From Actinomadura latina NBRC 106108 (GTDB taxonomy: Bacteria > Actinomycetota > Actinomycetes > Streptosporangiales > Streptosporangiaceae): 64,000 nt of DNA. Under the pieces are notes generated by a model. That model made no database searches, was not told the DNA's origin, and saw nothing but the letters and a program-made list of their open reading frames with translations. The translations under genes were made by a program, and so were the position numbers. The stretch spans positions 434,001 to 498,000 of the forward strand of contig NZ_BCQS01000003.1 in NCBI RefSeq assembly GCF_001552195.1, in the 5' to 3' direction. Shown piece by piece: positions 7,735-17,713 of this stretch (within the stretch, counting starts at the first letter, position 1; each line of letters starts with the position of its first letter).

Positions 7735-8164
7735 GCTCACTGGTGCGATCCAGTTGCCGGACGGCGCCTGGATCCGGGGGCGCGGCCTCCGCAGACCGCC
7801 GCCGGACGGTCCCGAGCCCGGCTTCGGCCTCTACCTGGGCTCGGCGAGACTCCGGCGCCGCCATGAGCCGGCCCTGCGCTGGGAGTCCGCGTGGCTCGAC
7901 TGGCCCGACTTCCGGCTGCCCCGCGACCAGGACGAGGCCGTCCGGCGGATCCGCGCCCTGCACGAGCGGATCACGGCGGGCGAAGCCGCCGAGGTGGCCT
8001 GCGGCGGCGGCGTCGGACGCACCGGCACCGTCATCGCCTGCCTCGCCGTCCTGTCCGGCGTGGACCCGTCCGAAGCAGTCGCCTGGGCGCGCGGGCACCA
8101 CCACCCGCGCGCCGTGGAGACACCCTGGCAGCGCCGCTGGGTGACGCGTTTCCCGACCGGTTAG
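7730..8164 (+). CDS. Protein tyrosine / dual-specificity phosphatase-like protein
   Basis: A 144-residue protein with the cysteine phosphatase loop Cys91-Gly-Gly-Gly-Val-Gly-Arg97-Thr-Gly, an exact Cys-X5-Arg-Thr/Ser-Gly signature on a strand-loop-helix. A Trp-Pro-Asp-Phe segment before it may supply the general acid (Asp about 61-62). It is shorter than classical PTPs and close to atypical dual-specificity enzymes; the substrate is unknown. The usual His before the catalytic Cys is replaced by Ala. It begins 27 bases after the ClpC-like gene and is probably co-transcribed. The start is the second ATG of an 18-bp duplication. Confidence 0.78.
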   Translation: MTLTGAIQLPDGAWIRGRGLRRPPPDGPEPGFGLYLGSARLRRRHEPALRWESAWLDWPDFRLPRDQDEAVRRIRALHERITAGEAAEVACGGGVGRTGTVIACLAVLSGVDPSEAVAWARGHHHPRAVETPWQRRWVTRFPTG

Positions 8165-8209
8165 CCGCCCGGGATCAGCGTCGTCAGCCGCCCAGGATCA
8201 GTGTCGCGG
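8164..8209. repeat. Imperfect 23-bp tandem duplication at convergent gene ends
   Basis: GCCGCCCGGGATCAG (from 8164) recurs as GCCGCCCAGGATCAG (from 8187) with a 23-base period. The right-hand copy encodes the last codons of the GMC oxidoreductase on the minus strand (Leu-Ile-Leu-Gly-Gly). The left-hand copy would encode a near-identical Leu-Ile-Pro-Gly-Gly tail in another frame. It is a local duplication of the 3' end of that gene, abutting the phosphatase stop. Confidence 0.65.
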
Positions 8210-9788
8210 CGTGCTCGCCGATCATCATGCTGGGCGCGTTGGTGTTGCCGCCGATGATGCTCGGCATGATCGAGGCGTCCGCGACCCGGAGCCCCTCGAT
8301 GCCGCGCACCTTCAGCGCCGGGTCGACGACGGCGCGCTCGTCCGACCCCATCCGGCAGCTGCCCACCGGGTGGTAGACGGTCGTCGCTCGGTTCGGCAGC
8401 TCCTTCTCCAGTGCCGCGCGGTCCGGGTACTGCGGGCCGGGGGACAGCTCGGCCTTGACGTCCCCGGCGATGGCCTTGTTCGCCATCACCTCGCGGATGA
8501 GCTCGATGCCGTCCAGCAGCAGCCGGGCGTCGTCGGGCTCGGTCAGGTAGCCGGGGTCGATGACGGGCGCGGCGGCCGGGTCGGCGGACGCCAGCCGGAC
8601 CGTGCCGCGGCTCTTCGGGTAGATCAGCGTCGGCATGATCGTGAGCGCGGGCCGCTTGTCCACCTTGTGTCGCACCGGGGCGTCCTGGTTGGGGAACGGG
8701 TACGACCACGGCAGCGCGTGGATCTGCATGTCGGGGATGTCGCCGGCCTGCCCGCTGCGGACGAACCCGACCGCTTCGAACACGCTGCGGGCCACCCACG
8801 TCCCGCCCTTCGTCCACTCCTTCGCGACGCCGCGCGCGAAGTAGGGGGCGGTGCCCTTGTTCCGGGCGGTGTCCATGACGAACGTCATCGGCACGAACAT
8901 GTGGTCGTGCAGGTTGTCGCCGACGGGCAGGTCGGCGTGCACCTCGATGCCGTGCTCCCGGAGATGCGCGGCGGGGCCCACGCCGGACAGCATCAGCAGG
9001 TGCGGCGACCCGAACGCGCCCGCAGCCAGCACCACTTCCCTGGACGCGCGGATCGTCCCGGGCCCCTTCTTGGTGACGATCTCGACGCCCGTGGCGCGCC
9101 CCTTGTCGATCACCACCCTGCCGACCGTCGCGCCCGTGACGACCGTCAGGTTCGCGAGCCCGTGGTCGTCCAGGTAGCCGACGGACGAGCTGTAGCGCAG
9201 CCCCTTGTCGACGCTCTGCTGGAAGACGCCCGCGCCCTCCTGCTCCTCGCCGTTGTAGTCGTCGTTGCGCTTCACCCCGGCCGTCTCGATCAGCGCCTCG
9301 ATGAACGCCTCCGACGCCGGCGTGAGGTCGCGCTGCCGGGTCACCTGGATCGGGCCGCCGGCGCCGCGCACCTCGCTGGCGCCGTCCTCCCAGTTCTCCA
9401 TGCGCTTGTAGCTGGCGAGGACGTCGTCGTAGCCCCAGCCGGTGCAGCCGTCCGCGGCCCAGTCGTCGTAGTTCTTGCGGTGCCCCCGCACGAACAGCAT
9501 CCCGTTGATCGACCCGGAGCCGCCGAGGACCTTCCCCCGCACCTGCGGGATCTTCCGGTCCAGCGCATGCTTCTGCGGGGTGCTGTAGAACCCCCAGTCG
9601 AGCTTCTTCTTCAGCTGCGGGATGTTGTGGAAGACGGCGATCAGACCCGGCTTGCGGACCAGCGGCGTCCGGTCCGACGCGCCCGCCTCCACCAGGACGA
9701 CGCTCGCCCCCGAATCGGCGAGCCGCCGCGCCAGCACGCACCCGGCGCTCCCGGCCCCCACCACGACGTAATCAGCGGTCTGGTCCAT
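8184..9788 (-). CDS. GMC-family FAD oxidoreductase (choline dehydrogenase-like)
   Basis: A 534-residue flavoprotein. The N-terminal dinucleotide fold reads Val-Val-Gly-Ala-Gly-Ser-Ala-Gly-Cys (about residues 9-17). The GMC signatures are present: Gly-Gly-Ser-Gly-Ser-Ile-Asn-Gly-Met near 90, and Ala-Gly-Ala-Phe-Gly-Ser-Pro near 255. The C-terminal half has His-Pro-Val-Gly-Ser-Cys with the catalytic His, and ends with Gly-Gly-Asn-Thr-Asn-Ala-Pro. It probably oxidises an alcohol such as choline or a medium-chain alcohol. No signal peptide is present, so it is cytoplasmic. GAGGAAG precedes the ATG. No choline transporter or betaine aldehyde dehydrogenase is adjacent, so the substrate is open. Confidence 0.9.
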   Translation of the reverse strand: MDQTADYVVVGAGSAGCVLARRLADSGASVVLVEAGASDRTPLVRKPGLIAVFHNIPQLKKKLDWGFYSTPQKHALDRKIPQVRGKVLGGSGSINGMLFVRGHRKNYDDWAADGCTGWGYDDVLASYKRMENWEDGASEVRGAGGPIQVTRQRDLTPASEAFIEALIETAGVKRNDDYNGEEQEGAGVFQQSVDKGLRYSSSVGYLDDHGLANLTVVTGATVGRVVIDKGRATGVEIVTKKGPGTIRASREVVLAAGAFGSPHLLMLSGVGPAAHLREHGIEVHADLPVGDNLHDHMFVPMTFVMDTARNKGTAPYFARGVAKEWTKGGTWVARSVFEAVGFVRSGQAGDIPDMQIHALPWSYPFPNQDAPVRHKVDKRPALTIMPTLIYPKSRGTVRLASADPAAAPVIDPGYLTEPDDARLLLDGIELIREVMANKAIAGDVKAELSPGPQYPDRAALEKELPNRATTVYHPVGSCRMGSDERAVVDPALKVRGIEGLRVADASIMPSIIGGNTNAPSMMIGEHAATLILGG

Positions 9789-9978
9789 GACTTCCTCTCA
9801 GCGGCCCCCGCGCACGCGCGAGGGACCCCAGACGAGGGCCCGCGCCCGGCCCGGTCGGCGCCGCCGTGAGGCGACGGAATGGGTGCGCCGATCGTAGAGG
9901 CCCCGCGGACCCCGGCCCAGCCCAGTCCCGATGACCGGAACACGGGAGCTCGGCGCGGCGGTCGGCCGGAACCGGTGC

Positions 9979-11055
9979 TCAGGCGTCGTAGTCGACGGTG
10001 AGGTTCGGGGTGGACGGGGTCGACTGGCAGGTCAGGATGTAGCCGGCGTCCACTTCGGCGGGGTCCAGGGCGAAGTTGCGGTGCATGTCGGCTTCGCCCT
10101 CGACGACCCTGGCGCGGCAGGTGCCGCAGACGCCGCCCTTGCAGGCGAAGGGGAGGTCGGGGCGGACGCGCTGGGCGGAGTCCAGGATCCGCGCGTCCCG
10201 CGGCTGGGTCAGGGTCGTGGAGCGGCCGTCGAGGACGACGGTGACCTCGCAGGCCGGGCCCGTGGGAGCCGATCGCTTCCGGTTCGGCTCGGGCGGGGCC
10301 TCGTCCACGAAGAACAGCTCCTGGTGGACGCGGTCACGCGGCACGCCGAAGCCCTGCAGGACGTCGCGGGCGCCGGTGACCATGCCGAACGGGCCGCACA
10401 GCCACCAGTGGCCGACGTCGGCGACGGGGACGAGGAGGGGCAGGAGCGCGCGGAGCCTGTCCGCGTCCAGGCGGCCGCTGAAGAGTTCGGCTTCGCGGGG
10501 TTCCTGGGAGAGGACGTGCACGAGCTCGAAGCGGTCGGGGTGCGCGTCCTTCAGGTCGGCCAGCTCGTCGGCGAACATGACCGTGCCGCTCGTCCGGTTC
10601 CCGTACAGGACGGTGACGCGGGCGCCGGGGTCGGCGAGCGCGGACGCGGCGATCGACAGCACCGGGGTGATGCCCGACCCGGCGGCGATCAGCACGTGGT
10701 GCGCGGAGGTGGCGCCGAGGACGAACATGCCGGAGGGCGGCAGGACCTCGATCTCGTCGCCCGGCCGTACCTCGTGGACCAGCCAGGACGAGAACAGGCC
10801 GTCCGGGATCTCGCGGACGCCGATGCGCGGCGCGGCCCCGGCCGGCGCGCAGATCGAGTACGAGCGGCGCTCCTCGATGCCGTCGATCACGCGGCGGAGC
10901 GTGAGGAACTGGCCGGGGCGGAAGGCGTAGGCGCCGGCCAGGGCCGGTGGCACGTCGAAGGTCACCGCGACCGCGTCATCGCACAGGCGCTCGACGCCCG
11001 CGACGCGGAGGGCGTGGAAGCCGGCGCGGCCGGGGGCGACCTCGGTGAGCGTCAC
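9979..11055 (-). CDS. paaE: Phenylacetyl-CoA 1,2-epoxidase reductase subunit PaaE
   Basis: A 358-residue electron-transfer protein. It has an FAD-binding ferredoxin-reductase domain (Arg-Ser-Tyr-Ser near residue 70, Ala-Gly-Ser-Gly-Ile-Thr-Pro as the NADPH loop) followed by a plant-type [2Fe-2S] ferredoxin domain with Cys-Lys-Gly-Gly-Val-Cys-Gly-Thr-Cys and a distal Cys near the C-terminus. It passes electrons from NADPH to the PaaA di-iron site. It is the last gene of the paa operon. The start is GTG at 11055, directly after the paaD stop; a longer frame upstream overlaps paaD and paaC and is not protein-like. Confidence 0.93.
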   Translation of the reverse strand: MTLTEVAPGRAGFHALRVAGVERLCDDAVAVTFDVPPALAGAYAFRPGQFLTLRRVIDGIEERRSYSICAPAGAAPRIGVREIPDGLFSSWLVHEVRPGDEIEVLPPSGMFVLGATSAHHVLIAAGSGITPVLSIAASALADPGARVTVLYGNRTSGTVMFADELADLKDAHPDRFELVHVLSQEPREAELFSGRLDADRLRALLPLLVPVADVGHWWLCGPFGMVTGARDVLQGFGVPRDRVHQELFFVDEAPPEPNRKRSAPTGPACEVTVVLDGRSTTLTQPRDARILDSAQRVRPDLPFACKGGVCGTCRARVVEGEADMHRNFALDPAEVDAGYILTCQSTPSTPNLTVDYDA

Positions 11056-11057
11056 TC

Positions 11058-11546
11058 TCAGATCTCCTTGAAGTGCTCGAACGGTTCGCGGCAGGCGTCG
11101 CAGCGGCGCAGCGACTTGCAGGCGGTGGCGCCGAAGCGGGACAGCTCGACCGTGTCGGCGGAGCCGCAGCGCGGGCAGCGGACGCGCCGGGTCGGGCCCA
11201 GGGAGAGCGGGATCGGGCCCGAGGGGCGGTGCGGCGCGGCGCCGGGCGGGGCGATCCCGGCCTCGTGCAGCTTGCGGCGGCCCGCGTCGCTGATCCAGTC
11301 GGTCGTCCAGGGCGGGTGGAGGACCGTGCGCACCTGGACGTCGGTGTACCCGGCGTCGGCGAGCCTGCTGCGGAGGTCGGCGCGCATGGTGTCCAGGGCG
11401 GGGCAGCCGGTGTAGGTCGGGGTGATCGTCACCTCGACGCGGCCGGTGTCCTCCGTGACGTCGCGCAGCACCCCGAGTTCGGCCAGGGTGAGCATCGGCA
11501 GCTCCGGGTCGGTGACCGTCTCGGCGATCGCTCGGGCGCTCACCAT
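11058..11546 (-). CDS. paaD: PaaD, iron-sulfur assembly-type component of the phenylacetyl-CoA epoxidase
   Basis: A 162-residue protein with an N-terminal DUF59/MIP18 domain (Val-Thr-Asp-Pro-Glu-Leu-Pro, Thr-Tyr-Thr-Gly-Cys-Pro-Ala) and a C-terminal zinc-ribbon-like Cys-Pro-Arg-Cys-Gly plus Cys-Asp-Ala-Cys-Arg pair. In the pathway PaaD is needed to mature the Fe-S cluster of PaaE. The ATG at 11546 overlaps the 3' end of paaC by seven bases; a GTG at 11543 is an alternative. The gene ends two bases before paaE. Confidence 0.92.
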   Translation of the reverse strand: MVSARAIAETVTDPELPMLTLAELGVLRDVTEDTGRVEVTITPTYTGCPALDTMRADLRSRLADAGYTDVQVRTVLHPPWTTDWISDAGRRKLHEAGIAPPGAAPHRPSGPIPLSLGPTRRVRCPRCGSADTVELSRFGATACKSLRRCDACREPFEHFKEI

Positions 11547-12412
11547 GTCGCTCCGGGGTGGGCCCGGGCCAGGCTCTGCATCTCGGTGAGAAGGCCGGCC
11601 AGCGCCGGCGAGTGCGCGCCGTCCCGTCCGGCCAGGTGGGCGGGGACGACGTCGGGACGGCGGAGCGTCGCTCTGGACAGCACCTCGTCGAGGACGGCGT
11701 CGAACTCCGCGCGCGTGTCGGACGGGTCGACGCCCACACCGGCGTCGCTCAGGTGGCGCTCGACCTCGTGCGTGGCGAACAGCTCGCCGGTCTGCGGCCA
11801 GAGTTCGTCCAAGGCCCGCTGGGCGCGCTCGTGGGAGAGGTCGGTGCCGTCGCCGAGCCTGACCGTCCAGAGCGCGGCGTGGTCGCGGTGGTAGGCGACC
11901 TCCTTGACGCCCTTGGCGGCGATCGCGGCGAGCACGGGGTCGTGCGAGGTGGTGAGGCGGTCGAGGAGCGCCAGCCGCCAGGTCGCGAACATCAGCAGCC
12001 GGACGGTCGAGTACGCGAAGTCGCCGTTCTCCACCTCGGCCAGGCCGACGTTGCGGAACTCGGGCGCGTCCCGGAAGTAGGCGAGCTCGTCCTCGCCCCG
12101 GCCCTTGTCCTCGGCGACGCCGGCGCGGGCCAGCAGCAGCCGGGCCTGGCCGAGCAGGTCGAGCGCGATGTTGGCGAGCGCGACCTCCTCCTCCAGTTCG
12201 GGCGCGTGCGTGCACCATTCCTGGAGGCGGTGCGACATGACGAGCGCGTCGTCGCCGAGCATCAGGCAGTACGCGGCCAGCGCGGCGCGGTCGACGCCGT
12301 CCGGGACGGACGGGTCGATCCCGGCGAGCGGGTCGTCGAAGCCGGTGCCGAACGCCCAGCGGGCGTCGTCGCTCTGCTCGGAGAGCGCCTCGAACGGGTT
12401 GTCGGACGACAT
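11540..12412 (-). CDS. paaC: PaaC, structural subunit of the phenylacetyl-CoA epoxidase
   Basis: A 290-residue ferritin-like helical protein. Sequences such as Leu-Gly-Asp-Asp-Ala-Leu-Val-Met-Ser-His-Arg-Leu and Ala-Asn-Ile-Ala-Leu-Asp-Leu-Leu-Gly-Gln-Ala-Arg, with Tyr-His-Arg-Asp-His-Ala, are typical of PaaC. It pairs with PaaA to form the catalytic heterodimer core but does not carry the active di-iron centre itself. It sits seven bases after paaB in the same direction, and its end overlaps paaD. Confidence 0.93.
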   Translation of the reverse strand: MSSDNPFEALSEQSDDARWAFGTGFDDPLAGIDPSVPDGVDRAALAAYCLMLGDDALVMSHRLQEWCTHAPELEEEVALANIALDLLGQARLLLARAGVAEDKGRGEDELAYFRDAPEFRNVGLAEVENGDFAYSTVRLLMFATWRLALLDRLTTSHDPVLAAIAAKGVKEVAYHRDHAALWTVRLGDGTDLSHERAQRALDELWPQTGELFATHEVERHLSDAGVGVDPSDTRAEFDAVLDEVLSRATLRRPDVVPAHLAGRDGAHSPALAGLLTEMQSLARAHPGATW

Positions 12413-12419
12413 CGGGACC

Positions 12420-12703
12420 TCACATGTGCGGGACGTTCTCGGGGATGTCGTAGAACGTCGGATGCCGGTAGACCTTGTCGCCGCTGGGCGCGAAGAAGGG
12501 GTCCTTCTCGTCCGGGCTGGACGCGGTGATGTCCGCCGACCTCACGACCCAGATGCTGACGCCCTCGTTCCGCCGCGTGTACACGTCGCGGGCGTTCCGC
12601 AGGGCCATCTCGCCGTCGGGGGCGCGCAGCGAGCCGACGTGGACGTGGTTCAGTCCGCGCTTGCCCCGGACGAACACCTCGTACAGCGGCCAGTCCTTCT
12701 CCA

Positions 12704-12704
<1 letters not shown>
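12420..12704 (-). CDS. paaB: PaaB, small subunit of the phenylacetyl-CoA epoxidase
   Basis: A 94-residue protein, the normal PaaB length. It starts with Trp-Pro-Leu-Tyr-Glu-Val-Phe-Val-Arg and has the Gly-Leu-Asn-His-Val-His-Val-Gly-Ser-Leu motif and a Asn-Ala-Arg-Asp-Val-Tyr-Thr-Arg-Arg helix. It bridges subunits within the epoxidase complex. The ATG shares one base with the paaA stop (TGATG), so translation is coupled. Confidence 0.93.
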
Positions 12705-13629
<925 letters not shown>

Positions 13630-13633
<4 letters not shown>

Positions 13634-15666
13634 ACCGCCTCCTGCTTGGCCACCAGGGTCAGGACGTCGTACGTCGCGACGACGGCGCCGTCCTGCCGGG
13701 TGACCTCGGTGTCCCAGCGGACCTCGCCGTAGGCGGCGTTCTCGCGCGGGGTGATCTGCTTGGCGGTGAGCTTCACCGTCAGCTCGTCGCCGGGGAACGT
13801 CGGGGCCTGGAACCGCAGGTTCTCCAGCCCGTAGTTCGCGAGGACGGGACCGGGCTCCGGCGACACGAACAGGCCCGCCGCGAACGAGACCACCAGGTAG
13901 CCGTGCGCGACCCGGCCGCCGAAGAACGGGTTCGCCTTGGCGGCCTCCTCGTCCATGTGCGCGTAGAAGGTGTCGCCGGTGAACTCGGCGAAGTGCTCGA
14001 TGTCTTCAAGGGTGACGGTGCGGGGGCCGGCGACGACGGTGTCGCCGATCCGCAGCTCTTCGAGGTGCTTGCGGAACGGGTGGACGTCGCTCTCGGTGCG
14101 GGACGTGCCCGGCGTCCAGCGCCCGGTGATCGCCGACAGCATCGACGGCCCGGCCTGCACGGCGGTGCGCTGCATGTGGTGCATGACGCCGCGCATGCCG
14201 CCCATCTCCTCGCCGCCGCCCGCGCGTCCCGGCCCGCCGTGGACGAGCCCCGGCATCGGCGAGCCGTGCCCGGTGGACTCCTTCGCGTCCTCCTCGTTGA
14301 GGACGAGCAGCCGCCCGTGCCACGGCGCGGCGCCCAGCACGACGCGGCGCGCGAACCCGGCGTCGGCGGTGACGACCGAGCCGACCAGGCTGCCCAGCCC
14401 GCGGGCCGCCAGCGCGACGGCCTGCTCGGCGCCGTCGTAGGGGAGCAGGGTGCTGACCGGGCCGAACGCCTCGACCTCGTGCGGCTCGGCGCGGCCGGTG
14501 TCGTCCACGCGCAGCAGGATCGGCGACATGAACGCGCCGCGCTCGGCGTCGGCGCCGATGACCTCGACGTGGTCGGGGTCGCCGAACACGATCTTGCCCG
14601 CGTCCAGGAGCTTCTTCAGCTGCCGGCGGACCTCGTCGCGCTGGTCGAGGGTGGCGAGCGCGCCCATCCGGACGTCCGGGTCGGACGGGTCGCCGATCTT
14701 CACCCGCGCGAGCCGGTCGCCCGCGGCCTGGGCCACGTCGTCCATCAGCTCGGACGGGACCAGCGCGCGCCGGATGGCCGTGCACTTCTGGCCGGCCTTC
14801 ACCGTCATCTCGGCGACGAGCTGCTTGACGAACAGGTCGAACTCGGCCGTTCCCGGACGGGCGTCCGGGCCGAGGATCGAGCAGTTCAGCGAGTCGGCCT
14901 CGGCGTTGAACCGGACCGACCGCCCGGTCACGACCGGGTGCGCGCGCAGCAGCCGACCGGTCGCGGCCGACCCGGTGAAGGCCAGGACGTCCTGCTCGGT
15001 CAGGTGGTCGAGCAGGTCGCCGGGCTCGCCGCAGACGAACTGGAGCGTCCCCTCCGGCAGGATGCCCGACTCGATGATCAGCTCTAGCAGCCGCGCGGAC
15101 AGGTACGCCGTCTGCGGCGCGGGCTTGATCAGGCTGGGCATGCCGGCGAGGAACGCGGGCGCGAGCTTCTCCAGCGGGCCCCACACGGGGAAGTTGAACG
15201 CGTTGATCTGCACGGCGACGCCCTGCAGCGGCGTGCAGATGTGCCGTCCGGCGAACGTGCCGCCCTTGCTCAGCGGCTCCACGTCCCCGTCGACGAGGAC
15301 GGTGTCGTTGGGCAGTTCGCGCTTGCCCTTGCTCGCGTACGCCAGCAGGACGCCGATGCCGCCGTCCACGTCGATCTTCGAGTCGCCGAGGGTCGCGCCG
15401 GTGCGCGCCGACAGCGCGTACAGCTCGTCGCGGTGTTCGCGCAGGTGGAGCCCGAGCTTCTTCAGCAGCGCGGCGCGCTGGTGGAACGTCAGCTCGCGCA
15501 GGGCCGGGCCGCCCGTCCGGCGTCCGTGCTCCAGCGCCGCGCCCATGTCGATGCCGGACGAGGAGATCCGCGCGACCTCCTCGCCGGTGACGGCGTCGGC
15601 GAGCGGCGCGCCCCCGTCCGGCGGAACATGCCGGGCACCGGACACGTAGCTGGGCAGCGGAGCCAT
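13630..15666 (-). CDS. paaZ: PaaZ, bifunctional oxepin-CoA hydrolase / 3-oxo-5,6-dehydrosuberyl-CoA semialdehyde dehydrogenase
   Basis: A 678-residue two-domain enzyme. Residues about 1-520 are an aldehyde dehydrogenase ([16 protein letters not shown], and Lys-Ala-Gly-Gln-Lys-Cys-Thr-Ala with the catalytic Cys). Residues about 530-678 are a MaoC-type hot-dog hydratase with Phe-Thr-Gly-Asp-X3-Ala/Tyr-His and Val-Ala-His-Gly-Tyr-Leu. It opens the oxepin ring and oxidises the resulting aldehyde. As the first gene of the leftward operon it lies 17 bases behind a PaaR-type operator. Both halves appear intact. Confidence 0.95.
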
Positions 15667-15682
15667 CCGACCTCCTCGAATT

Positions 15683-15700
15683 ACTGACCGTCCGTTCAGT
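15683..15700. promoter_or_regulatory. PaaR-type operator ACTGACCG-TC-CGTTCAGT
   Basis: An 8-2-8 inverted repeat with one mismatch between arms, placed 17 bases upstream of the paaZ ATG and between paaZ and the divergent paaR. The layout matches the ACCGACCG-N2-CGGTCGGT form described for actinobacterial PaaR. Phenylacetyl-CoA is the expected inducer. Confidence 0.72.
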
Positions 15701-15761
15701 CAGATATTAACCCGGGGGAGGGGCCCGGGAGAAGAGCTGGGACGGCTCCGGCGCTGCGATA

Positions 15762-16406
15762 ATGACCGCCGTGAGCACTGTGGGCGGCGGGCGGGCGAAC
15801 CGGCGGGGACGGCCCGGCTACGACCGGGAGTCGCTGCTGCGGGTCGCGGTGACGGTGTTCAACGAGCGCGGCTACGACGGCACCAGCATGGACGACCTGG
15901 CGAAGCGGCTCGGCATCGGCAAGTCCGCGATCTACCACCACGTCTCCGGCAAGGACGAACTGCTCCAGCTCGCCGTCGACCGCGCGCTCGACGGGCTGTT
16001 CGCCGCCGCCGCGGAGACCGCGGCCGTGGAGGGACGCGCCATCGACCGGCTGGAGCACCTCGTCCGGGCCAGCGTCGCCGTCCTCGTCGAGCAGCAGCCG
16101 TTCGTCACCCTGCTGCTGCGGGTGCGCGGCAACACCGCCGTGGAGAAGCGGGCGCTGGCCCGCCGCCGCGAGTTCGACCACCTGGTGTCCGGGCTGGTCG
16201 CGGAGGCCGAGGCGGACGGCGACATCCGCCCCGACGTCGCGCCGGCGATCGCCGCCCGGCTGCTGTTCGGCCTCGTCAACTCGCTGATCGAGTGGTACCG
16301 GCCGCGCGGCGGCGCGAGCGGGGAGGAGATAGCCGACGCGCTCTGCAAGGTCGCGTTCGACGGCCTGCGCAGCGGTCGGCGGACCGCGCCGCCGCACGGC
16401 GGCTAG
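15762..16406 (+). CDS. paaR: PaaR, TetR-family repressor of phenylacetate catabolism
   Basis: A 214-residue TetR protein. The helix-turn-helix spans about residues 22-68 (Leu-Arg-Val-Ala-Val-Thr-Val-Phe-Asn-Glu-Arg-Gly-Tyr, then Ile-Gly-Lys-Ser-Ala-Ile-Tyr-His-His). It is divergent from paaZ with a palindrome between them, the standard paaR position in actinobacteria; derepression by phenylacetyl-CoA is the known mode for the family. Its TAG stop overlaps the stop of the convergent bkd E2 gene within a single CTAG. Confidence 0.9.
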   Translation: MTAVSTVGGGRANRRGRPGYDRESLLRVAVTVFNERGYDGTSMDDLAKRLGIGKSAIYHHVSGKDELLQLAVDRALDGLFAAAAETAAVEGRAIDRLEHLVRASVAVLVEQQPFVTLLLRVRGNTAVEKRALARRREFDHLVSGLVAEAEADGDIRPDVAPAIAARLLFGLVNSLIEWYRPRGGASGEEIADALCKVAFDGLRSGRRTAPPHGG

Positions 16407-17713
16407 CGGTGGGTGACCAGCACTTCCGGACGTTCCACGCAGTCGGCGACGAACCGCAGGAAACCTCCGGCGACGCCGCCGTCGCAGACCCGGTGGTCGA
16501 AGGTGAACGACAGCTGCGTCACCTTGCGCAGCCTCACCTTCCCCTTGTGCGCCCACGGCTTCTCGGCGATCCGCCCGACGCCGAGCATGGCCGCCTCGGG
16601 ATGGTTGATGATCGGGGTCGAGCCGTCCACGCCGAACACTCCGTAGTTGTTCAGCGTGAACGTGCCGCCGGTGAGGCCGCTCGGGGCCAGGCGCCCCTCG
16701 CGGGCCTCCTCCGTGCGCTCTCGCAGCGCGGCGGCGAGTTCGGCCAGCGTCATCTGGTGCGCGTCGCGGACGACCGGCACGACCAGGCCCCGGTCGGTCT
16801 GCGCGGCGAACCCGAGGTGCACGTGCGGCAGCTGGACGATCTCCTGCCGCTCGGTGTCCACGTAGGCGTTGAGCTCGGGGAAGCGCCGGAGGCCGGTCAG
16901 GCAGATCGCGGCGAACAGCGCCAGCATGCCGACGTGCGCGTCCGGGTCGGCCTCCTGGATCTTCTTCTTGAGCTTGACCAGGCGGGTCGCGTCCACGTCG
17001 ACCCAGGTGGTCGCGTCCGGGATCTCATGACGGCTGCGGGACAGCTTCTCCGCCATCGTCCGCCGGACGCCCTTCAGCGGGATGCGCACGGCGTCGGTCT
17101 CCTCCGGGCCCGGCGCCGGTGTGGCTTCGGCGATCGCCTTCTCCACGTCCCGGCGTAGAACGACCCCGCCGGGACCGGTCGCACTGAGCACGCCGACATC
17201 GATCCCGTTCTCCCGCGCCAGCCGCCGCACCACCGGCGAGATGACCCGCACCACTTCGTCGCGCGACGGCGCCGCCGGAGCGGCGGGCGCGGCGGGAGCG
17301 GCGGGAGCCGGACGGGCGGCGCGGCGGCGGGAGCGCCGCGTCTCGGACGTCCCGTAGCCGACCAGCACGTTCCCCGAGCCGGCGCGCTCCTCCTCCCGGT
17401 ACCGCTCGGCGGCCGGATGCCCGGCGGTCACGGCGATGAGGGGGGAGCCCACGTCCACGACCGTGCCGGGCTCGGCGTACAGCTCGGTCACGGTGCCGGC
17501 GACCGGGATGGGGACGTCCACGGCGGCCTTCGCGGTCTCCACCTCGACGATGATCTGGTCGACGGTGACGGTGTCGCCCACCGAGACCTTCCACTCCACG
17601 ACCTCCGCCTCGGTGAGGCCCTCGCCGAGGTCGGGCAGCTTGAAGACCGTCGGGCCCGCGCCCGCATCCCGCGGAGGGACGGCCGCCCGCACCTCCGTGT
17701 TCGCTTCGCTCAT
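16403..17713 (-). CDS. bkdC: Branched-chain 2-oxoacid dehydrogenase, E2 dihydrolipoyl acyltransferase
   Basis: A 436-residue E2 chain. A single N-terminal lipoyl domain has Glu-Thr-Ala-Lys62-Ala as the lipoylated lysine. An Ala/Pro-rich linker of repeated Ala-Ala-Pro leads to a peripheral-subunit-binding domain (Val-Arg-Arg-Leu-Ala-Arg-Glu-Asn-Gly-Ile-Asp-Val). The catalytic domain ends in Asp-His407-Arg-Val-Cys-Asp411-Gly. It transfers the acyl group made by E1 to CoA. It overlaps the E1 beta gene by four bases. No E3 gene is present here, so dihydrolipoamide dehydrogenase must come from elsewhere. A pyruvate-type E2 is less likely given the separate alpha and beta E1 genes and the Lrp neighbour. 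Confidence 0.9.
   Translation of the reverse strand: MSEANTEVRAAVPPRDAGAGPTVFKLPDLGEGLTEAEVVEWKVSVGDTVTVDQIIVEVETAKAAVDVPIPVAGTVTELYAEPGTVVDVGSPLIAVTAGHPAAERYREEERAGSGNVLVGYGTSETRRSRRRAARPAPAAPAAPAAPAAPSRDEVVRVISPVVRRLARENGIDVGVLSATGPGGVVLRRDVEKAIAEATPAPGPEETDAVRIPLKGVRRTMAEKLSRSRHEIPDATTWVDVDATRLVKLKKKIQEADPDAHVGMLALFAAICLTGLRRFPELNAYVDTERQEIVQLPHVHLGFAAQTDRGLVVPVVRDAHQMTLAELAAALRERTEEAREGRLAPSGLTGGTFTLNNYGVFGVDGSTPIINHPEAAMLGVGRIAEKPWAHKGKVRLRKVTQLSFTFDHRVCDGGVAGGFLRFVADCVERPEVLVTHR

Noticed and set aside
5138..8104. Very long antisense open frame opposite the ClpC-like gene (and similar ones opposite cydAB, the pectin lyase and the FAD oxidoreductase)
   Set aside because: In DNA of this G+C content antisense frames stay open by codon bias. 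Their products are Arg/Ala/Pro/Gly-rich with no domain, while the sense genes have full motifs.
9789..9978. Intergenic gap between the GMC gene and paaE searched for RNA genes or terminators
   Set aside because: Only weak GC-rich pairing; nothing stable or recognisable enough to report.
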